The notes: generated by a model from the letters alone, not told the origin. Positions 42,560-52,269 are shown, counted from the stretch's first letter. The stretch is 64,000 nt of DNA from Myceligenerans salitolerans (GCF_017349295.1 NZ_JAFMPK010000047.1:208893-272892), one strand, 5' to 3'. Made by a program: numbers and translations.

Positions 42560-44887
42560 TCAGCCCGCCGCGGTGCCGGAGGGCCCCGCCGCGGCCGGGC
42601 CCGCACCGCCGTCGGTGGCCGGCGACGCGGCCACGGTCGCGACCACCTGGTCACGCCGCACCTGCTCGCCCACGGTGACCCGCACGGTCGCGGCACCCTC
42701 GTGAGGTGCGACGAGCGGGTGCTCCATCTTCATCGCCTCGACGACGACCAGCGTGTCGCCCGCCGCGACGTCCCCGTCCTCGGCGACCCAGGCGACGGTG
42801 CCGGGCATGGCGGCACGCACGTCGGGCCCGGCGGTCCCGCTCGCGGACGCCGCGGCGGCTCGCGCCGCACGCCGCGCGGCGGACGCCTGCGCGCGCGTGG
42901 GCGCGGCCAACGCCAGCGTGCGCCCGGCACGGTGCAGCCAGACGGTCCGCACCGCACGCCCGGACTCCTGCACGACGGCGGTCGCGGTGTCCGCGGCCTC
43001 CGGCGAGCTGCCGCGCGGGCCGTCCGCCGGGACCGTACCGTCCGAGCCGACCGGCCCGTCGACCGTCACGAGACGGCCCGCGACCTCGTACCGCACCGGC
43101 TCGGCGGGCGCGCCCGGACGGAAGCCGTCCAGCGCCCACGGGCCGGGCCGCAGGACCGCCTCACCCGTCCCCGCCGCCGTCCGGCCGGTGGTCACGTGCG
43201 GCCACGTCTGCCCGGTCGCCCGCGCCACCGCGTGTCCGCGGGCCCGCGGAGACGCGGTTTCCTCCGGACGGTGCTCCGCGAGCGCACGCGCGGCCTCGGT
43301 GAGGTCGGCGTCGTCCGGTTCGGGGGGGGCGGGGTCGCCGGCGCGTTCGATCAGGCCGGTGTCGATCCGTCCGGCCCGGACGTCGGGGTGGGCGAGGAGT
43401 TCCCGGAGCCAGCCGGTGTTGGTCTCGACGCCGAGCACGACGGTGTCGGCCAGTGCCCGGTCGAGCCGGTCGACGGCGTGGCTGCGGTCGGTGCCGTGGG
43501 CGATGACCTTGGCGAGCATGGGGTCGTAGTCGCCGCCGACGACACTGCCCGTGGTGATGCCGGAGTCGACGCGTACGCCGGGGCCGGTGGGCCCGGCGTA
43601 CGCGAGGACGGTTCCGGTGTCCGGGAGGAACCCGCGGGCTGGGACCTCCGCGTAGACGCGGGCCTCGACGGCGTGGCCGTCCAGCACGACGTCGTCCTGG
43701 GCGAGCGGGAGCTTCTCGCCGGCGGCGACGCGGAGCTGGAGCTCGACGAGGTCGAGTCCGGTGACGGCCTCGGTGACGGGGTGCTCGACCTGGAGGCGGG
43801 TGTTCATCTCCAGGAACCAGAAGTCGAGCGAGGCGGGGTCGAGGGCACGGCCGGGACCGTCGTCGTCGGCATCCGTGCCGGGGACGGCGTCCGGTGCGGC
43901 GTCGGGGCGGCCCGGGACGAGCATCTCGACGGTTCCGGCGCCGACGTAGCCGCAGGCGCGGGCGACCTCGCAGGCGGCTTCGCCCATGCGGGCGCGGAGG
44001 GTGGCGGCGACGTCGTCGGGCAGGCTCGCGAGGAGGGCCGACGGTGCTTCCTCGATGACCTTCTGGTGGCGGCGCTGCAGGGAGCACTCGCGTTCGCCGA
44101 GGTGGATGACCGTGCCGTGGGTGTCGGCGAGGATCTGGACCTCGATGTGCCGGGGGTCGGGCACGTAGCGTTCGAGCAGGAGGGAGTCGTCGCCGAACGC
44201 GGCGGCGGCGACGCGGCGGGCGGAGACGAGCGCGGCGGGCAGTGCGGCGGCGTCGTCGACGACCTGCATGCCCTTGCCGCCGCCGCCGGCGGCGGGCTTG
44301 ACGATGAGGGGGAAGCCGACGCCGGGGGCCGCGGCGAGGAGGTCCTCGTCGGTGGCGGGGACGCCGGGCGCTCCCGCCGGCCCTGTCACGCCGGTGGTGC
44401 CCGGCAGGACGGGGACGCCGCGGGCGGCGACGAGGTCACGGGCGGAGATCTTGTCGGCCATGGCCTCCATGGCCTCGGGCGTCGGTCCGACGAGGACGAT
44501 CCCGGCACTCGCGCAGGCGCGGGCGAACGCGGGGTTCTCGGACAGGAAGCCGTAGCCGGGGTGGACGGCGTCGGCTCCGGCGGTGCGGGCGGCCTCGACG
44601 ACGGCATCGATGTCGAGGTACGACGACGTCGCGGGCGCCGGGCCGATCCGCACCGCGGTGTCGGCGAGACGGACGTGCGGCGCACCGGCGTCGGCGTCGG
44701 AGTAGACGGCGACCGAGCGGATGCCGAGGCGGCGCAGGGTGCGGATGACGCGCACGGCGATCTCGCCGCGGTTGGCGACGAGGACGGTACCGAACGGGCG
44801 GTCGTCGTGACCGGTGCCGGGTGCGCCCGCGCCGGGGCGCGCGGCTCCGGACGGGGTGCCGGGGTGGTGAAGGTGCTGGTCGCTCAC
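42560..44887 (-). CDS. Acyl-CoA carboxylase alpha subunit (biotin carboxylase + biotin carrier)
   Basis: A 775-residue fused biotin carboxylase/BCCP subunit. It has [16 protein letters not shown], the ATP-grasp loop [25 protein letters not shown], and near the C-terminus the biotinylation motif EAMKMEHP. A low-complexity insert (about residues 280-305, Asp/Ala/Pro-rich) interrupts the ATP-grasp domain between MLVPGRP and [14 protein letters not shown] 44887 is preceded by GAGGGG. Together with the beta subunit next door it probably forms 3-methylcrotonyl-CoA carboxylase, as described for M. tuberculosis AccA1-AccD1. Other acyl-CoA substrates are possible. Confidence 0.9.
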   Translation of the reverse strand: MSDQHLHHPGTPSGAARPGAGAPGTGHDDRPFGTVLVANRGEIAVRVIRTLRRLGIRSVAVYSDADAGAPHVRLADTAVRIGPAPATSSYLDIDAVVEAARTAGADAVHPGYGFLSENPAFARACASAGIVLVGPTPEAMEAMADKISARDLVAARGVPVLPGTTGVTGPAGAPGVPATDEDLLAAAPGVGFPLIVKPAAGGGGKGMQVVDDAAALPAALVSARRVAAAAFGDDSLLLERYVPDPRHIEVQILADTHGTVIHLGERECSLQRRHQKVIEEAPSALLASLPDDVAATLRARMGEAACEVARACGYVGAGTVEMLVPGRPDAAPDAVPGTDADDDGPGRALDPASLDFWFLEMNTRLQVEHPVTEAVTGLDLVELQLRVAAGEKLPLAQDDVVLDGHAVEARVYAEVPARGFLPDTGTVLAYAGPTGPGVRVDSGITTGSVVGGDYDPMLAKVIAHGTDRSHAVDRLDRALADTVVLGVETNTGWLRELLAHPDVRAGRIDTGLIERAGDPAPPEPDDADLTEAARALAEHRPEETASPRARGHAVARATGQTWPHVTTGRTAAGTGEAVLRPGPWALDGFRPGAPAEPVRYEVAGRLVTVDGPVGSDGTVPADGPRGSSPEAADTATAVVQESGRAVRTVWLHRAGRTLALAAPTRAQASAARRAARAAAASASGTAGPDVRAAMPGTVAWVAEDGDVAAGDTLVVVEAMKMEHPLVAPHEGAATVRVTVGEQVRRDQVVATVAASPATDGGAGPAAAGPSGTAAG

Positions 44888-44898
44888 GGTCGTCCCCC

Positions 44899-46656
<1,758 letters not shown>

Positions 46657-46676
46657 GGGGGCAGCATAACCCGGCT

Positions 46677-46696
46677 CGGTTAACGGTGGTTAACCG
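46677..46696. promoter_or_regulatory. TetR operator 1 (in front of the carboxylase operon)
   Basis: Perfect inverted repeat CGGTTAAC-GGTG-GTTAACCG. It covers the region upstream of the -10 box of the carboxylase operon. The half-site GTTAAC recurs at operator 2 with the same 4-base spacer. Confidence 0.75.
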
Positions 46697-46740
46697 TTCG
46701 GTGTTGGCAACGGCCGACCGTTCGGCGTTGGCAACGGCCG
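46693..46740. repeat. 24-bp tandem duplication between the two operators
   Basis: Two adjacent 24-base units (46693-46716 and 46717-46740) differ at one base, each starting ACCGTTCGG and ending CAACGGCCG. A partial third unit (ACGGTTCG) follows. The repeats begin inside operator 1 and fix the distance between the operators. Confidence 0.85.
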
Positions 46741-46749
46741 ACGGTTCGC

Positions 46750-46765
46750 GTTAACGACCGTTAAC
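46750..46765. promoter_or_regulatory. TetR operator 2 (in front of the tetR gene)
   Basis: GTTAAC-GACC-GTTAAC, the same half-sites and spacer length as operator 1. It lies over the expected -35 region of the regulator gene, whose -10 is probably TAGACT (46786-46791), 6 bases before the GTG start (leaderless). This suggests autoregulation. Confidence 0.7.
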
Positions 46766-46797
46766 CGTTCGGCGGTCCGGCGGCTTAGACTGCCGCC

Positions 46798-47349
46798 GTG
46801 ACACCCCGGCGCCGGCAGATCCTGGACACCGCGGCCGACCTGTTCGCCGCCCGCGGGTTCCATGGGGTGAGCGTCGGCGACATCGGGGCCGCCGTCGGCA
46901 TCTCCGGGCCGGCCCTGTACAAGCACTTCTCCGGCAAGGAGGACATCCTCGGGCAGTGCCTGCTGCACGCGTCGGAGCGACTGCTGGAGGGGGCACGTGC
47001 GCTGACGGCGGCGCCGGAGACGCCTTCGGCCGATGCCCTGGGTGCACTGATCGCGTTCCACACCGACTTCGCGCTGTCCCAGCCCTCACTCATCGTGATC
47101 CAGGAACGCGAGTGGGGCTCCCTCGGTGAGCAGGCCCGCGCCCAGGTCCGCGAGCGCCAGCTGGCCTACATCGACGTGTGGACCCGGGCGCTGCGTCCGC
47201 ACCGCCCCGACCTCACGCCGGCGCAGGCACGGGCTGCGGTTCAGGCGGCGTTCGGGCTGCTGAACTCGACCCCGCACTCGGCGCGTCTCAGCCGCGCGAC
47301 GATGCGCGCGCTGCTGACCCGGATGGCCCACGCAGCGCTGACGAGCTGA
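46798..47349 (+). CDS. TetR-family repressor of the carboxylase operon
   Basis: A 183-residue TetR protein with an N-terminal helix-turn-helix (LDTAADLFAARGFHGVSVGD, then AAVGISGPALYKHFSGKEDI) and a ligand domain. It diverges from the five-gene branched-acid operon, and each promoter has a GTTAAC-N4-GTTAAC dyad. By analogy with regulators of leucine and acyl-CoA degradation, an acyl-CoA intermediate is the likely inducer (inference). Confidence 0.9.
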   Translation: MTPRRRQILDTAADLFAARGFHGVSVGDIGAAVGISGPALYKHFSGKEDILGQCLLHASERLLEGARALTAAPETPSADALGALIAFHTDFALSQPSLIVIQEREWGSLGEQARAQVRERQLAYIDVWTRALRPHRPDLTPAQARAAVQAAFGLLNSTPHSARLSRATMRALLTRMAHAALTS

Positions 47350-47753
47350 CGGCCGCGAGCCGGCGACCCGCCCGGCGCCGGTCACCGAGGGCCGGCGCCG
47401 GTCACAGAGGACTGGCGGCCGAGGACTGGCGACCGAGGACTGGCGGCGGTCACCGAGGGCTGGCGGTCGAGGGCCGGCGCTGGTCGCCGAGGATCGGCGG
47501 CCCGGCCGACGACCGAGAGCCGAAGGCTGGCGGCCGACGACCGAGAGCTGGCGGCCGAAAGCTGGCGGCCGAAAGCTGAGGGCCGACGACCGATAGCTGG
47601 GGGCCGAGAGCCGAGCGCTGGCCGACGGCCGATGGGGCTGGCGACCGACGACCGGTCACGCGTCGACCCGCCTGCCGGTCGCCGACGACCGAGGAGGAGA
47701 CCGAGGGATGACGACGGGCCGCCGTCGACCCCGCCGACCCGCCAACCCGCCGC
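47350..47753. repeat. Degenerate 14-base tandem repeat region
   Basis: No gene. From 47407 to about 47660 the sequence is built from imperfect copies of GAGGACTGGCGGCC, mostly in 14-base steps with some expanded or shortened units (variants GAAAGCTGGCGGCC and GAGGGCTGGCGGTC). Just before it, a 20-base unit containing CCGGCGCCGGTCAC occurs twice (47375-47405). After 47660 it passes into less regular DNA. Confidence 0.75.
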
Positions 47754-47854
47754 TGGCGACCACGCCATCGTGTGGCGACCACGCCATATCGTGGAGTTGG
47801 GATCGCTCCCACGGCCAAAATTGACGTGGTCGCCACACGATGGCGTGGTCGCCA
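47754..47854. repeat. Long inverted repeat carrying 57-bp element A (47776-47832)
   Basis: Arms 47754-47786 and 47822-47854 pair over 33 positions with one mismatch (30 consecutive matches), around a 35-base loop that has its own GGGA-TCGC-TCCC hairpin. Inside is a 57-bp unit bounded by CGACCACG (47776-47783) and CGTGGTCG (47825-47832). Its core contains GTTGGGATCGCTCCCACGGC. The outer copies of the 8-mers (47757 and 47844) are offset by exactly 19 bases. Confidence 0.85.
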
Positions 47855-48028
47855 CGAAACGGTGCGGTCGCCATAGACCGGCGCGGACGCCAGCGACGGG
47901 TCGCCACATGACGACGCGGTCGCCACGCGGTTGCCACAAGACGGCGCGAGCATGACAGATCGACGCGGTCGGCGCGAGACGGTGCGGCCGCCTTAGATTG
48001 AGGTGGTCGTCACGGATTGGCGTGGTCG
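47855..48028. repeat. 19-base periodic GGTCG array abutting the DUF559 gene
   Basis: Motifs of the form (G/C)(G/T)GGTCG end at 47832, 47851, 47870, 47889 (variant GGACG), 47903, 47922, 47933 (variant GGTTG), 47971, 47990 (variant GGCCG), 48009 and 48028. Most steps are 19 (or 38) bases, with a 14- and an 11-base step in the middle. The last copy, CGTGGTCG (48021-48028), ends on the base next to the stop codon of the DUF559 gene. No coding potential is seen. Confidence 0.8.
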
Positions 48029-49012
48029 TCAGCGCGCGGGGAGCGGGCGATTCGGGCGCCAGGACTCCTGGCGGAGGATGGCGGCGATCCGTGACGTGAC
48101 GTGGCGGACGCTGCGGAGGTCGTCCGGGAAGAAGCGCAGCATCGTGATCCGGCCGTCGCCGATCATCCGGTTCTGGCGGAGGTTGTCCCGGCGCATCGCG
48201 TCCTCGCCGGTGTGGTAGCGCGCGCCGTCGATCTCGACGACGAGCCACCGGCCGCCGCCCAGGTACCAGAGCAGGTCGCCGCGCCCGAGGAACTCACCGT
48301 CGTCCGAGACGACATCGCGCTGCAGGTCGTCGGGTCGCAGGCCGGCATCGGCGCAGACGATGCGGGCGTGGCTCTCCGGCGGGGACTCGGCGCGCGCGTC
48401 GGAGTCCCCGAACCACTCGTGGCGTGATGCCATCCCGCGCCGACCTCTGGCCAGTTCGCGGGCGCGCGCGAATCCGGCGTCGTCGAGAATCGCCTGATGG
48501 CGGAGCGAGTCCATCACCGCGACCGCGGTATGTCGGTCGAGCCGGGGCAGCGCCTGGGCCAGCGCCCAGTCGGGGGTCACCACCCGAGCGTCACCGATGA
48601 GGCGAGTCGACATCGCGAACTCGTACTGTCGTACGACGACGCCGTTGCGGCTGCGCCGATGCACCCCGCCCGGCAGCGAGACCTCGGCGTCGAAGGTCCG
48701 CGGCAGGCCTTGCGCTCCCAGGAGAGCGAGTGCGGAGAGGCTCACCGCCGCGGAGCCTCGCACCGCGAGCAGCCCTTTCCAGGCGATGCGGTGGCGGGCG
48801 ACGTCGAACGAGTGCAGCGCCGGGTCCGTGACCGATGTGTCGAAGACCCCCTGCGCGAGCCGCGACCACGTCCCCGACCCGACGAGCCGACGCCGCACAT
48901 CGACGCCCAACCCGGCCCGCTCGCACTGCGCGATGTTCACGAGCCCAGCCTGCCGGCGCGCGACGTCCTCCAGAACCCCCGGGACCTTCTTCTCGACCGT
49001 CACCTCCCCCAC
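48029..49012 (-). CDS. DUF559 (Vsr/restriction-endonuclease-like) protein with AbiEi-like N-terminus
   Basis: A 327-residue protein. An N-terminal winged helix of the AbiEi-antitoxin type (RRQAGLVNIAQCERAG, then LAQGVFDTS and WALAQALPRL) is joined to a C-terminal DUF559 domain with endonuclease-like residues GRGDLLWYLGGGRWLVVEIDG, the following YH, and R-rich helices (RRDNLRQNRM). Such proteins are abundant in actinomycetes with no settled function. No AbiEii toxin gene is adjacent. GTG 49012 was chosen (GGGAG 7 bases upstream); GTG 49015 and 49003 are alternatives. It is bounded on both sides by 57-bp elements and 19-base arrays, which suggests a link between repeat and gene. Confidence 0.8.
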   Translation of the reverse strand: MGEVTVEKKVPGVLEDVARRQAGLVNIAQCERAGLGVDVRRRLVGSGTWSRLAQGVFDTSVTDPALHSFDVARHRIAWKGLLAVRGSAAVSLSALALLGAQGLPRTFDAEVSLPGGVHRRSRNGVVVRQYEFAMSTRLIGDARVVTPDWALAQALPRLDRHTAVAVMDSLRHQAILDDAGFARARELARGRRGMASRHEWFGDSDARAESPPESHARIVCADAGLRPDDLQRDVVSDDGEFLGRGDLLWYLGGGRWLVVEIDGARYHTGEDAMRRDNLRQNRMIGDGRITMLRFFPDDLRSVRHVTSRIAAILRQESWRPNRPLPAR

Positions 49013-49072
49013 CACACCACTCCCGCCCCCTCGCCGCTGCTTGTCCACAGCCCTTCCGCGGGCACCGGCCCG

Positions 49073-49129
49073 CGACCACGCCACTTTGTGCCGTGGGAGC
49101 GATTCCAACCCCACGAGATGACGTGGTCG
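49073..49129. repeat. 57-bp element B, inverted relative to element A
   Basis: Bounded by CGACCACG (49073-49080) and CGTGGTCG (49122-49129), the same length as element A. The 35-base centre, taken as reverse complement, matches the centre of element A at 29 of 35 positions (shared core on this strand CCGTGGGAGCGATTCCAAC). Elements A and B enclose the DUF559 gene in opposite core orientation. Confidence 0.85.
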
Positions 49130-49136
49130 TCCGCCC

Positions 49137-49308
49137 CATGGCGGGATCGCCCGCCTCATAGCGGGATCACCCGCCGCCATTGCGGGATCACCGCCATGGC
49201 GAGGTCGATCCAGGTGGCTACGGCGCGGAGTCGGCGCCGCGGGGCGGAGGCGGCACCGCAGAGCAGAGGCAGCGCCGCGGGACAGAGGCAGCGCCGCGGG
49301 GCGGAGGC
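49137..49308. repeat. Two further short-period arrays upstream of the DUF559 gene
   Basis: At 49137-49200 the unit CATNGCGGGATCRCC repeats three to four times at 17-21 bases. At 49233-49308 there are four tandem copies of a 19-base unit, such as AGCGCCGCGGGACAGAGGC; the GAGGC ends fall at 49251, 49270, 49289 and 49308, exactly 19 bases apart. The remaining bases to 49342 lead into the chromate transporter stop. No gene is visible. Confidence 0.75.
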
Positions 49309-49342
49309 AGCGCCACGGGACCGACCGGCGTCAGGAGCGGGG

Positions 49343-50665
49343 TCAGCGCAGGACGAGGGCGCCTGCGGCCGCAGCGGCCGGGACGACCAGCCAGGGCGGA
49401 GCCTTCCAGGTTGTCAGCGCGACATATGCCGCGACCGTCAGCGCCAGGGCCCACGCGGGGTTCCCCGCCGCCAGGACGCCCTGGGTGAGCACCGGGTCGT
49501 AGAACGCCGCCGCCAGCAGGCCGACGACGCCCGCGTTGACGCCCGCCATGGCTCGCTGTGCGCCGCGGGCCCGGCGCAGGCGGTCCCAGAACGGCAGGGC
49601 GCCGGTGACCAGCAACGCCGACGGGAGGAACACCGCCACCAGCGCGATCGTCGCACCGAGCGCGCCACCCGGCCCCGCGGTGGACAGTGCGCCGAGGTAG
49701 GCGGAGAAGGTGAACAAAGGTCCCGGTACGGCCTGTGCGGCGCCGTAGCCCGCGAGAAACTGGTCGTCGGTCACGGTGCCCGCGGTCTCGGCCTGCAGCA
49801 GCGGCAGGACGACGTGCCCACCGCCGAACACCAGGGATCCGGCGCGGTAGAACATGTCGGCGAGCCCGGCGGTTCCGCCGCCCGTGACGGCCGCCAGCAG
49901 CGGCAGACCGGCGAGCAGCAGGGCGAAGGCCACCAGGGACATGACCGCCGTGCGGGTGCGGACGGGAGCGGCCAGCCGGCCGCCGTCGTCGTCCGTGGTG
50001 CCGGACGACGACGGCGCCACCCACCACAGTCCTGCCAGCCCGGCGGCGACGATCACGCCGATCTGGACCGGCGCGAGCGGCAGGCCGGTGGCAGGCGCCA
50101 GGAGCAGGAGCACGACGGCGCCGCCCGCGATCGTCGCGGTGGCACGCGTGTTCGCCAGGGTGCGCGCCATGCCCAGCACCGCCTGCGCGACGACGGCGAC
50201 CGCCGCCGCCTTGAGCCCGGTGATCCATCCGGCGCCGGACAGGTCGCCCACCGCGTCGACGCCGTACGCGAACGCGAGCAGCAGCAGCGCCGACGGCAGG
50301 GTGAACCCCGCCCAGGCCGCGAGCAGGCCGCCGACCCCGGCCCGACGCCAGCCGATCGCCATCCCGACCTGGCTGGACGCCGGGCCGGGCAGGAACTGGC
50401 AGAAAGCGACGAGGTCGGCGTAGGCGCGTTCGGTGAGCCAGGCGCGCCGGGTGACGAACGACTCGCGGAAGTACCCCAGGTGGGCGACGGGTCCGCCGAA
50501 GGAGGTGAGGCCGAGCCGTGTGAACACGGCCAGCACCTCGAGCACGCTTCCGGGACGGTCGTGGTCTCGCCTGGAGCCGGGGACGTCGCCGGAACCGGGG
50601 TGGGGGCCGGGGTCGCGGCCAGGACCGGGGTCGCGGCCAGGACCGGGGTCGCGGTCGGAATCCAT
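49343..50665 (-). CDS. chrA: Chromate efflux transporter (CHR family)
   Basis: A 440-residue membrane protein with two homologous CHR halves: LTSFGGPVAHLGYFRESFV with FCQFLPGPASSQVGMAIG, and VFGGGHVVLPLLQAE with GYGAAQAVPGPLFTFSAYLG. About ten transmembrane helices are expected. It exports chromate (or a related oxyanion) by the proton motive force. The start ATG 50665 is followed by a low-complexity DPGPGR-repeat N-terminus encoded by three 18-bp units (50607-50660), which is not part of the family fold. No chrB regulator is nearby. Confidence 0.92.
   Translation of the reverse strand: MDSDRDPGPGRDPGPGRDPGPHPGSGDVPGSRRDHDRPGSVLEVLAVFTRLGLTSFGGPVAHLGYFRESFVTRRAWLTERAYADLVAFCQFLPGPASSQVGMAIGWRRAGVGGLLAAWAGFTLPSALLLLAFAYGVDAVGDLSGAGWITGLKAAAVAVVAQAVLGMARTLANTRATATIAGGAVVLLLLAPATGLPLAPVQIGVIVAAGLAGLWWVAPSSSGTTDDDGGRLAAPVRTRTAVMSLVAFALLLAGLPLLAAVTGGGTAGLADMFYRAGSLVFGGGHVVLPLLQAETAGTVTDDQFLAGYGAAQAVPGPLFTFSAYLGALSTAGPGGALGATIALVAVFLPSALLVTGALPFWDRLRRARGAQRAMAGVNAGVVGLLAAAFYDPVLTQGVLAAGNPAWALALTVAAYVALTTWKAPPWLVVPAAAAAGALVLR
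50607..50660. repeat. Three 18-bp tandem units inside chrA
   Basis: CCGGGGTCGCGGCCAGGA at 50607-50624 and 50625-50642, with a variant at 50643-50660. They encode DPGPGR repeats directly after the start codon. A length multiple of three keeps the frame, so copy number could vary without inactivating the transporter. Confidence 0.85.
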
Positions 50666-50733
50666 GGTGGTCAACCTAGCCGGGACTCCGGTGGCGGACC
50701 GGTCAGGTCCCGCCACCGGACTCCCCTGGGTCG

Positions 50734-51765
50734 TCAGCGGTAGCGGTTGCTGATGTAGGTGCGGGAGTAGTCACCCGGGATGGTGAAGTACTCCGCCATC
50801 ACGCGGGCCGGGTCGGTGGCGAGTTGGCCGCGGCCGGGCACGTCGTCGCCGTCGTCCCAGCCCCAGGGGGTGTTGGCCGCGTTGGTGGAGCAGCCGATCG
50901 CCCAGTCACCGCAGCCGCCCGACGCGTTGCCGGCGAACGTGCCCCAGCTCGCGAACGGTGCGCCGTCGCGGCGGTCCCACAGGCCGCCGGGCTCGAAGAT
51001 GTCGATGAGGCCGTAGCGCACGTCGCGGTCGTCGGGGTGCTCGGGCGTCTCACCGGTGGCGGCCGGGTGGTAGACGACGCCGTCGCCGACGATGTCGTAC
51101 CCGCCCCGGGCCTTGAGCCCGTGTCCCTTGGCCTCCTGTGCGGTGACGGGGTGGGAGGCGCCGTCGTGCGGGTTCGTCGCCATCGGGAGGGTGCCGTCGA
51201 CGGTCTCCCCGCCGGCGGACCAGGTGCTGCCCGCGGGCACGTAGGAGTAGAAGTCGGTGTGCGCCACGGTGACCGCCGCCCGCAGCGTGCCGTACTGCGA
51301 GCCGTCCTTCTCCACGGCGAACAGGACGCCCTCGGCGTCGTTCTCGTGCTCGGTGTCGAAGAACGAGTCGGTCCAGTCGCGTGGGTGGAAGAACATGTAG
51401 ACGAGGAACCAGTGGGTCTCGGTCTCCACCGAGGACCAGTAGGCGTACGCGTCCAGCGATCCCGAACCGGTGTTGTCCCAGTTGTTGGTGCCGTTCCAGT
51501 CACCGTCGAAGTCGACGCGCGTGATGTAGTCGCTGCGTCCGCCCAGGGCGTGCGAGCCGGTCTGGTCGACGTCCTGGTGGTGGATGGGCGCCCAGCGGCG
51601 GGCGAGGTCGGTGGCGGTGGCGAGGTCGGTGGCGGACGGCTCGGCGATCGCGGGCGGCCCCGTCGTGAGGGACAGGGCCGTCGCGGCGGGCGCGCTCAGC
51701 GCCGCGGGCACCAGGAGGGTGCCGGCGGCGAGAGCGGAGAGGGTGGCGGTCAGGGCACGGTGCAT
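50734..51765 (-). CDS. Secreted protein of unknown function (HEND/Vps62-like region)
   Basis: A 343-residue exported protein with a signal peptide (1-30, ending in APAATA). The mature part starts ARRWAPIHHQDVD and contains FDGDWNGTNNWDNTG, WFLVYMFFHPRDWTD and TEHENDAEGVLF. The HPRDW/HENDAEG arrangement recalls necrosis-inducing (NPP1) and Vps62-like proteins, in which His/Asp/Glu residues sit on a beta-sandwich, but the match is too weak for a family call. Two Cys (GGCGDWAIGC) may form a disulfide. ATG 51765 has GGGGGA upstream. No partner gene is indicated. Confidence 0.75.
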   Translation of the reverse strand: MHRALTATLSALAAGTLLVPAALSAPAATALSLTTGPPAIAEPSATDLATATDLARRWAPIHHQDVDQTGSHALGGRSDYITRVDFDGDWNGTNNWDNTGSGSLDAYAYWSSVETETHWFLVYMFFHPRDWTDSFFDTEHENDAEGVLFAVEKDGSQYGTLRAAVTVAHTDFYSYVPAGSTWSAGGETVDGTLPMATNPHDGASHPVTAQEAKGHGLKARGGYDIVGDGVVYHPAATGETPEHPDDRDVRYGLIDIFEPGGLWDRRDGAPFASWGTFAGNASGGCGDWAIGCSTNAANTPWGWDDGDDVPGRGQLATDPARVMAEYFTIPGDYSRTYISNRYR

Positions 51766-52116
51766 CGAGGTCCCCCAGGGGTCGTCGGAGCGAGTGCGAG
51801 CCGGCGACGTCGCCGGCCAGGAGCCATAGTCCGTGCCGCCGGTAGCCGCCCGACGGCACGCAACGGACCATCGGGTGAATATTCCATCCGGCGTCAGCGA
51901 CGACAAGGGTCCCTGTGCCCACTGTTCCCGCCCGCAGCCACTGCTCCGCCGGGCGCTTTCTCGGAACCCGGCCGGCGCTCCCACCTGCAGATACGCCCCT
52001 TCCCGCGCTCCGGTGCGCCGGCTCACGGCCTCCCGGCGGGGCCGGCCCCGCGACACCCGCCTCCCGACGACCTCCCGACCTCCCGACCTCCCGATGCGGA
52101 GGCTCCGACGAGGACA
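51766..52116. other. Intergenic, no supported gene
   Basis: About 350 bases upstream of the secreted-protein gene. The right-hand part contains a short CTCCCGACC tandem repeat (about 52067-52093). Nothing else is recognised. Confidence 0.4.
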
Positions 52117-52161
52117 ACCACGTCACGGTGCGCCGTGTCGCGCGGCGCACCGTGACGTGGT
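52117..52161. repeat. Strong hairpin with 19-bp perfect arms
   Basis: ACCACGTCACGGTGCGCCG (52117-52135) and its exact complement (52143-52161) around a 7-base loop. It contains the CCACG/CGTGG half-motifs of the 57-bp elements and lies 28 bases from element C. It is 344 bases downstream of the cyclodeaminase stop, too far to be its obvious terminator. Confidence 0.85.
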
Positions 52162-52189
52162 CTCTGCCCGATCAAGCCGCTGTCGATGC

Positions 52190-52269
52190 CGACCACGCGA
52201 TTCTGGGCGATGTTTGCGCTACCAGCCCCCGTTCATGGCGTGGTCGCGACTTCATGGCGTGGTCGCGAC
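52190..52269. repeat. 57-bp element C plus a 19-bp tandem copy of its end
   Basis: CGACCACG (52190-52197) and CGTGGTCG (52239-52246) again bound exactly 57 bases. The core matches element B at 23 of 41 positions, so it is a diverged member. The right end lies in a 19-base unit TTCATGGCGTGGTCGCGAC (52232-52250), repeated exactly at 52251-52269. Confidence 0.75.

Noticed and set aside
47750..48028. CRISPR array
   Set aside because: The repeats are short and degenerate, with a 19-base period and no unique spacers of 30-40 bases. No cas genes occur in the window.
48029..49012. Complete AbiE type IV toxin-antitoxin system
   Set aside because: Only an AbiEi-like winged helix is present, fused to DUF559. 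No AbiEii nucleotidyltransferase gene is nearby.
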